Translations under genes and position numbers: made by a program
Notes under the pieces: model-generated
Database searches by the model: none
Told to the model about the DNA's origin: nothing
What the model saw: the letters and a program-made list of their open reading frames with translations, nothing else
NCBI GenBank assembly: GCA_015062385.1
Contig: SUUT01000001.1
Coordinates: 102,619 to 166,618 of the forward strand
DNA: 64,000 nucleotides
DNA from: Alphaproteobacteria bacterium
GTDB taxonomy: Bacteria; Pseudomonadota; Alphaproteobacteria; CAAHEQ01; UBA3637
Direction: 5' to 3'
Shown here: in pieces, positions 58,544 to 64,000 of the stretch
How positions within the stretch are numbered: position 1 is the stretch's first letter
Layout of the letters: the number at the start of each line of letters is the position of its first letter

Positions 58544-60607
58544 ATGCAACATCCTGACAACAATTTACCGGAACATCAATCAGAGCCCTCCGAAGAAAAC
58601 TTTTCGGAAACCGAGGACCCGTTTAACAATGATTTAAGAATAGAGCCGACTCCGGGACAAATTTTACTCAACAACTTTTTAAGTTTCCCCAAAAAAGAAC
58701 GCAAACATCTTTATAAATTACTGAAAGACGAATCCCGTCCAATTAAGTATTTGTTTGCCATCAACAATTTACCGGAAAGCTTTTCAACTTTTTTATGGGG
58801 CATTCTCCGATTAGAAGAAGCTGATGAGGTAGAATATCAACAAAAGGTATATGAATTTTTAAACATTCATCAATTATTAAATGAAATACCGGAAGACAGT
58901 TTAAATCAAAAACAATCTAAAATTTTATCAGACCTGTTCGGCACTTTGCGGGAAACATCAGATATTACTGATTATCACAATGACTTTTTGCAAATCGGCT
59001 TATCAAATGAACAAATTAATAACTGTCATTTATCTTTGAAAGAAACCATATCGAAAATGGTAATGGAAGATGACGGTTATTTAGATTTAGCACAAAAATT
59101 CAGACCGGAATATTTGGACATACTGGCACAATTTAATCAACTTATCCGATTAATGATAACCCGTCGTTTTCCGAGTGAAAGTGTTAATGAAGCTATTTTG
59201 ACAAATACCATATCCAACCCTCAAACCGCAGATGAACTATTGCTAACACGACTGGAAACCGCTCATTATTTATTCGGATATCTGGAAGAAAACCATCCGG
59301 AATCAGCAGAAAGATTATCTGCACTGATTGACTGGGAACAAATTGCTCGTACTCATTTTACAAATTTATGCCGAAAAATGAGCGAACTGCCACAAAATAA
59401 AACTTATCCCGAAGTGACAAAAAATATTCGGGAACGCAGTAAACAATTTATGTCATTCTTCCCGAAACAACTTACAAAAAAACAACTCAATTCAAAAACA
59501 AACAATATGTTGTTAAAGATACTAATTTGTTTACACACAATCGAATTAGATCCAATCAGTAAAGAAAACCTAATTGAATGGTTCAAAAAAACCGTGAAAC
59601 TTCCCCAAAATATCAATCAATCCCAACAACAGAAAGAAGATCTTTTAACATTGTCCAAGCTATCTTATATCGCTCAACTGCAAAATGAACAAATTGATTT
59701 ATCAAAATCCCCGAAACGATTAAAAGAAAAAGAACAAGAAGAATTAAAATTACTCGCTCAGGAAATGTTACGTTGTGCCCAATCCTATTTAACAGATGAA
59801 GACAAAAAAACACCAAAAGGAAGCAAAGCCCTCTACTCTTTTATGAGTGATTATCAGTTATTGTATGCTTTAGGCGTTTTTGATTACAATGACTATAAAC
59901 AAGCTGAAGATAAACAATACACAACACAAGAACACAATGGGAAAGCAGCTATTCGAGATCGCTCCATTACCGAAATTTTTAAATGTTTATTAGATGAAAA
60001 TTATGTTTTACCTCTTAAAAAAGAATATTTAGACGGTGTGGAACAATTAAGAACTGCCTCTCGTTTATATCAAGCCCTTTATACTGATAATGCAAACAAT
60101 CCGGTTGATTTATTAAAAAACCAACCATTTGAAAATGACTATACTGCCGGAAAAACACCTTTACAACAAGAAGGCTTATTTTTGGAAGATATGATTTATC
60201 TGTGCAGAACACTTTACCCTAATCCACAACAAAACAAACTATTAAATGAAATTATAGATAGTTATTGGAATGAAACGATACATAATTTAAAAGATTTACC
60301 TGCTTATAATTCAAAACCGGAAATTTTACCTCGCGTTCAACGCAATTTGGAATATATCAGCTATCCTTTCTATCAGGAAGATACCCCAACCACATTTGAT
60401 AACCGAAAAGAAAAATATTTTGAATTATTAAGCGATATTCATTACACAATATGTCAAAAATACGAAAACGTTCCGCCCAAAAGACAAGCAGCCTTGTATC
60501 ATTTAGCAACTTATACACAAGCATTTGAAAAAAGACTAAATATTACACAAGATAAAATTATTGATAAACTGCTCAACAGTTTGGGAACACCGGAAAACAC
60601 CCGATAG
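58544..60607 (+). CDS. Protein of unknown function, 687 aa
   Basis: The start is chosen at ATG 58544 (AAAGG upstream); the longer frame overlaps the previous gene by 25 bases without a site. Entirely helical, charged, rich in Leu, Gln and Glu, with an acidic N-terminus (PSEENFSETEDPF). Possibly a large alpha-solenoid. No family recognised. Second gene of a two-gene unit. Confidence 0.65.
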   Translation: MQHPDNNLPEHQSEPSEENFSETEDPFNNDLRIEPTPGQILLNNFLSFPKKERKHLYKLLKDESRPIKYLFAINNLPESFSTFLWGILRLEEADEVEYQQKVYEFLNIHQLLNEIPEDSLNQKQSKILSDLFGTLRETSDITDYHNDFLQIGLSNEQINNCHLSLKETISKMVMEDDGYLDLAQKFRPEYLDILAQFNQLIRLMITRRFPSESVNEAILTNTISNPQTADELLLTRLETAHYLFGYLEENHPESAERLSALIDWEQIARTHFTNLCRKMSELPQNKTYPEVTKNIRERSKQFMSFFPKQLTKKQLNSKTNNMLLKILICLHTIELDPISKENLIEWFKKTVKLPQNINQSQQQKEDLLTLSKLSYIAQLQNEQIDLSKSPKRLKEKEQEELKLLAQEMLRCAQSYLTDEDKKTPKGSKALYSFMSDYQLLYALGVFDYNDYKQAEDKQYTTQEHNGKAAIRDRSITEIFKCLLDENYVLPLKKEYLDGVEQLRTASRLYQALYTDNANNPVDLLKNQPFENDYTAGKTPLQQEGLFLEDMIYLCRTLYPNPQQNKLLNEIIDSYWNETIHNLKDLPAYNSKPEILPRVQRNLEYISYPFYQEDTPTTFDNRKEKYFELLSDIHYTICQKYENVPPKRQAALYHLATYTQAFEKRLNITQDKIIDKLLNSLGTPENTR

Positions 60608-60651
60608 CACATATTAAAAAACAAAAAAATAAAATTAATTTCTTTTTTTGC

Positions 60652-60680
60652 TTGACAAAGCATGTTCTTTCTGATAAAAA
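60652..60680 (+). promoter_or_regulatory. Promoter of tRNA-His
   Basis: TTGACA, 17 bases, TAAAAA; 13 bp before the tRNA. Confidence 0.75.
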
Positions 60681-60693
60681 GACACTGACCAAT

Positions 60694-60771
60694 GGCGGAT
60701 GTAGCTCAGTTGGTTAGAGCGCTGGTTTGTGGTACCAGATGTCGTCGGTTCGAGTCCGATCTTCCGCCCCA
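60694..60771 (+). tRNA. tRNA-His (GTG)
   Basis: Anticodon stem CTGGT/ACCAG with loop TTGTGGT (GTG, His). The extra G at -1 faces C73, a tRNA-His hallmark. The T arm has TTCGAGT and CCA is encoded. There is one T-T mismatch in the acceptor stem. Confidence 0.93.
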
Positions 60772-60776
60772 TTGAT

Positions 60777-60806
60777 AAGCTCCTTAATTTTAGGGAGCTT
60801 TTTTGT
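60777..60806 (+). terminator. Terminator of tRNA-His
   Basis: AAGCTCC pairs with GGAGCTT, followed by a T run. Confidence 0.88.
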
Positions 60807-60963
60807 ATCTTTCTTTAAATAATCCATACCCCACTCCAAAAGAAAAAGTTATATTCAAACAGCCATTTAACTATTTTATTCAAAATCCCCCCGATTGTTT
60901 CTTTTAATGGAGGGATTTTTTATGGTTTATTTTTGAATAACAGTTCAACAAACTGAAAAAATT

Positions 60964-63228
60964 TTAAATATTTTTCAACCCACAATAACCGTCCGTCCCA
61001 TATTCCCGATTTAAACATCTATCACATTCATTTTTAGTTGTTGCAATTGGGGTGACAATACCGCAGTCATAACAAACTTGATCATTGCCAGAAAACATAC
61101 CGGCAGAACATTCCCGAAATATGCAATTATTTCCATCAAGTGTCCGATTGGGACAAATTGTTTCACAGCGTGATTTATCTCCCCAATCAACACTTACAAC
61201 TGAACGGGTATTACATGAAAAACAAATACCATTTGAATTATATAAAGGTTTATCTTCTGTATAAGTCCCCAGCGTACCACATTTGAGCATACACTTATCA
61301 TTAAAAACATATCCAAATACACGTTCAGGACATTTATCACATTCAGCTTTTGTTGCAAAGGTATAATAATTGCCGGCATCATCACAATCCAAACAAGAAT
61401 TGTCTGTTGTTTTAAATTGTCCATCATTACAAGCTTTTAAAATACATTTGCCATTTTTATCAACTTCTCGTTCATTTGGACAAGCCGTTAAACATTTGTC
61501 TTGTTTCGGTAAAGATTTGGGTATGTCGCAGGCATAGCAATTTCCGGATTCGTCCATGAGCGGTTTTTCTGTTGTGGTACAATAATCTTTCGGCATACAT
61601 GTATTTCCAACAAGAACCCGACCTGAACACAACGTACATTTTGATGCATATTCTGCGGGCATACTAATATTTCCGCTTTCAGAACATTTTAAACAAACTC
61701 CATTTCCATTATGTAATGGTTTATCTTCTGTATAAGTCCCCGGTGTGCCACATTTGAGCATACACTTATCATTAAAAGCAAATCCAAATACACGTTCAGG
61801 ACATTTATCACATTCGGCTTTTGTTGCAAAAGTATAATAATTACCGGCATCCATGCAATCTAAACAAGCATTATCTGTTGTTATGAAACGCCCTGCAGCA
61901 CATGTTTTTAAAACACATAATCCATTTTGATTAATTTCACGTTCCTCTGAACAAACAGAAGTACATTTGTCTTGTTTCGGTAAAGATTTAGGGGCATCGC
62001 AGGCATAGCAATTTCCGGATTCGTCCATGAGCGGTTTTTCTGTTGTGGTACAATAATCTTTCGGCATACATGTATTTCCAACAAGAACCCGACCTGAACA
62101 CAACGTACATTTTGATGCATATTCTGCGGGCATACTAATATTTCCGCTTTCAGAACATTTTAAACAAACTCCATTTCCATTATGTAATGGTTTATCTTCT
62201 GTATAAGTCCCCGGTGTGCCACATTTGAGCATACACTTATCATTAAAAGCAAATCCAAATACACGTTCAGGACATTTATCACATTCAGCTTTTGTTGCAA
62301 AAGTATAATAATTGCCGGCATCTGTACATTTACGACATTTTCCGTCTATATCCTTAAATTCATTTTCATTACATTTTAACGTGCAATATTTTCCACTCAT
62401 AACCGTTCTGTTTTCACAAATTGCCCCACATAAATAGGCATTTTCAACCGTAATTAAGGTATCTTCCGTACACGAATGACATAATCCCGTTGTATCCCAT
62501 AATGGTGTATCCGGTGAACAACATTGTCCCATCGTTGTACAACATTCCCCGTTGACAATACTGCTACAACATAGTCCACCCAACACTTTATCATCCGGAC
62601 AACATTTTAATTGATGTGGATTATCACTGTCTTTAACGCACTGTTCTCTTGGACCACAACTAGATACACACAAGCCTTCCGAACAAGTGCCACACTTACA
62701 ATCATTATCATGACGACATCTGTCAATTTCATGTCGAGAATCTTCCGGAATTTCTTCTTTACCTCGCATATCTTTATAAAATTCATACGCTAATTCTACT
62801 TTTTCTGCTGAATTACAAATATCCGGTGTTGCTTCATATTCTTCTATCCCCACAAAAATAGAATAAGGCGATTGCCATTGGCTTTGTAAGAGCAACTTAC
62901 AAATATCACTCGGCACTTCGGAAAGGAATATTTCAAAATATTCTTCATATTGAGGACTCATACGAGCCATAATCGGATAACCCATGCGGGTGGTATTCCC
63001 CAATTCCATGTCAATTTCTCCGGCATAATTTTCTTCAATCAATTTATCCATTTGATATGCAATATCATTTGCCCGAATAGCCAATTCATTAACGGTTTCA
63101 TTAGCAATATATTTATTCATGGCAAATTTATACCCCAGTATGCCAGCAACACTTAATACTCCAATAACGGCAAGCACGCCCAACATTTCAACCATACTCC
63201 GTCCAAGTTCATTGATTTTAGTTTGCAT
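60964..63228 (-). CDS. Prepilin-like cysteine-rich surface protein G, 754 aa
   Basis: MQTKINELGRSMVEMLG plus a hydrophobic helix, Glu at +5. The first ~200 residues are closely related to protein A, including SPQYEEYFEIFLSEVPSD. The ectodomain holds about two and a half copies of a ~158-residue Cys-rich module (AGNYYTFATKAECDKCPERV ... GTPGTYTEDKPLHNGNG ... CSGRVLVGNTC), whose DNA is also nearly identical between copies. ATG with GAGGAGAAAG behind leader G. Probably a surface fibre or adhesin; the module number can change by recombination. Confidence 0.8.
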   Translation of the reverse strand: MQTKINELGRSMVEMLGVLAVIGVLSVAGILGYKFAMNKYIANETVNELAIRANDIAYQMDKLIEENYAGEIDMELGNTTRMGYPIMARMSPQYEEYFEIFLSEVPSDICKLLLQSQWQSPYSIFVGIEEYEATPDICNSAEKVELAYEFYKDMRGKEEIPEDSRHEIDRCRHDNDCKCGTCSEGLCVSSCGPREQCVKDSDNPHQLKCCPDDKVLGGLCCSSIVNGECCTTMGQCCSPDTPLWDTTGLCHSCTEDTLITVENAYLCGAICENRTVMSGKYCTLKCNENEFKDIDGKCRKCTDAGNYYTFATKAECDKCPERVFGFAFNDKCMLKCGTPGTYTEDKPLHNGNGVCLKCSESGNISMPAEYASKCTLCSGRVLVGNTCMPKDYCTTTEKPLMDESGNCYACDAPKSLPKQDKCTSVCSEEREINQNGLCVLKTCAAGRFITTDNACLDCMDAGNYYTFATKAECDKCPERVFGFAFNDKCMLKCGTPGTYTEDKPLHNGNGVCLKCSESGNISMPAEYASKCTLCSGRVLVGNTCMPKDYCTTTEKPLMDESGNCYACDIPKSLPKQDKCLTACPNEREVDKNGKCILKACNDGQFKTTDNSCLDCDDAGNYYTFATKAECDKCPERVFGYVFNDKCMLKCGTLGTYTEDKPLYNSNGICFSCNTRSVVSVDWGDKSRCETICPNRTLDGNNCIFRECSAGMFSGNDQVCYDCGIVTPIATTKNECDRCLNREYGTDGYCGLKNI

Positions 63229-63435
63229 ATCTTTCTCCTCACATCATAAAGTTGCATTTATATATGAGAGTGTAATAAAAGGGACCTTTTTTTCCCGCTT
63301 CGAATCGGCAAAATCAAATTTTTGCAGAAATGAAAGATTATTGTTTGAGTTGAATTAGTTAGTCAAAATCAAAAAAAATGCAAAAATGTGAAAAAAAGTG
63401 TTGCATTTATACGTCCCTTTTTTTGCAGATAGAAA
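63229..63435 (-). promoter_or_regulatory. Conserved ~200-bp leader, copy G
   Basis: The same block, almost identical to copy A but with an intact AATAAAAGGGACC arm. The distal end runs GTCCCTTTTTTTGCAGATAG. Confidence 0.82.
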
Positions 63436-63451
63436 TTTGTAAAAAAAACGA

Positions 63452-63480
63452 TTGACAAAAGAATAAAAACATGATACTTT
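63452..63480 (+). promoter_or_regulatory. Promoter of the leader peptide-acetyltransferase unit
   Basis: TTGACA, 17 bases, TACTTT. Confidence 0.75.
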
Positions 63481-63511
63481 GTAAATGTTAACATTATAAA
63501 GAAAATAAAAA

Positions 63512-63577
63512 ATGACCGAAATAATTAACAATAATTATTTTTACCGATTGGATTTACGACGACGATTTGTCTTTTAA
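63512..63577 (+). CDS. Putative 21-aa regulatory leader peptide
   Basis: ATG to TAA, reading MTEIINNNYFYRLDLRRRF followed by VF. It lies between a good promoter and the acetyltransferase gene. Its three Arg codons (63557-63565) fall inside the 5' arm of a hairpin: GACGAC (63558-63563) and TTTGT (63566-63570) pair with ACAAAGTCGTC (63583-63593). The outer arm ATTGGATT (63547-63554) pairs with AATCCAAT (63623-63630), just before the downstream ribosome binding site. Ribosome stalling in the Arg run would change the fold, as in attenuation or drug-inducible leaders. Confidence 0.6.
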   Translation: MTEIINNNYFYRLDLRRRFVF

Positions 63578-63647
63578 CTCAAACAAAGTCGTCTGATTTG
63601 ATTTATCTAAATCATTATTTTTAATCCAATAGAAAAGGTCATATATT

Positions 63648-64000
63648 ATGAATAACTCAACTTTATCCATACAACATTTGAATACAACGCATATTGCCGA
63701 CGTTATGTCATTACAAGACAAAATTATTGCCGGATTAAATCCGGATGAACAACATTTTATTTTACATAGAACCGAAGCTGATTATATGAAATCATTAACC
63801 GGAAAAAGTTCACGGATGGTCGGTATTTTTGATAATGGCAAACTTATTGCCCAACTAATTTACGGATTGCCGAAAAACGGTGAAGATCGGGATATGCCGG
63901 AATTCAGACCGGATATTTCAAATAACAAACTGGTTATTTTTGAAGCAATTTTAGTAGATCCAGCCTATCGGGGACATGGGTTAATGCATAAAATGTTAGA
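63648..64000 (+). CDS. GNAT family N-acetyltransferase, N-terminal part, cut by window edge
   Basis: ATG 63648 with AAAAGG. The visible 117 residues include MVGIFDNGKLIAQLIYGLP and the acetyl-CoA-binding motif beginning VDPAYRGHGLMHKML (R/Q-x-x-G-x-G/A type). The acceptor substrate is unknown. The upstream leader peptide and foldable leader suggest translationally controlled expression, possibly in response to ribosome stalling. Confidence 0.75.
   Translation, partial: MNNSTLSIQHLNTTHIADVMSLQDKIIAGLNPDEQHFILHRTEADYMKSLTGKSSRMVGIFDNGKLIAQLIYGLPKNGEDRDMPEFRPDISNNKLVIFEAILVDPAYRGHGLMHKML

Overview
The window comes from an AT-rich bacterium, most likely a host-associated (gut-type) alphaproteobacterium. 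This is inferred from the str/S10/spc/alpha ribosomal cluster with adk directly after secY, an SLT-type lytic transglycosylase, L25, and a family of surface proteins with a class III (type IV prepilin) N-terminus reading GRSMVE(M/I)LGVLA. No rRNA is present. Promoters of the form TTGACA-N17-TATAAT and GGAGG-like ribosome binding sites are easy to see.

Layout. 0-6 kb: cell-wall genes (partial lytic transglycosylase, secreted protein, Mur ligase, LD-carboxypeptidase) and a U32 protein. 8.3-11.3 kb: rplY, pth, ychF and a bacteriohemerythrin. 14-18 kb: small accessory genes, including a frameshifted acetyltransferase, an ASCH protein, a 65-bp tandem repeat and tRNA-Val. 18.3-21.4 kb: an isolated phage tail-fibre cassette. 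21.7-29.3 kb: unknown and ankyrin-repeat genes separated by tandem repeats, a DnaA-box cluster and a likely structured RNA or attenuator. 37.6-55.7 kb: 29 translation and secretion genes on the minus strand. The S10 and spc parts are split by a 1.25-kb gap with its own terminator and promoter, and tuf and rpmD are absent from their usual places. 56.5-60.6 kb: unknown genes, then tRNA-His. At the right edge an acetyltransferase gene is preceded by a 21-codon leader peptide and a foldable leader.

The most unusual content is seven minus-strand genes (5865-8078, 11315-13540, 29450-31504, 31868-33148, 33376-34485, 34730-36919, 60964-63228). Each encodes a prepilin-like N-terminus fused to a large cysteine-rich ectodomain (EGF-like, furin/TNFR-like, or a possible C-type-lectin fold). 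Each is preceded by the same ~200-bp leader with terminal repeats. Two of them share near-identical ends but carry unrelated central segments, as expected for cassette exchange. Together they look like a variable surface-fibre or adhesin system whose members share expression control and can recombine. The assembly machinery (prepilin peptidase, ATPase, secretin) is not in this window.
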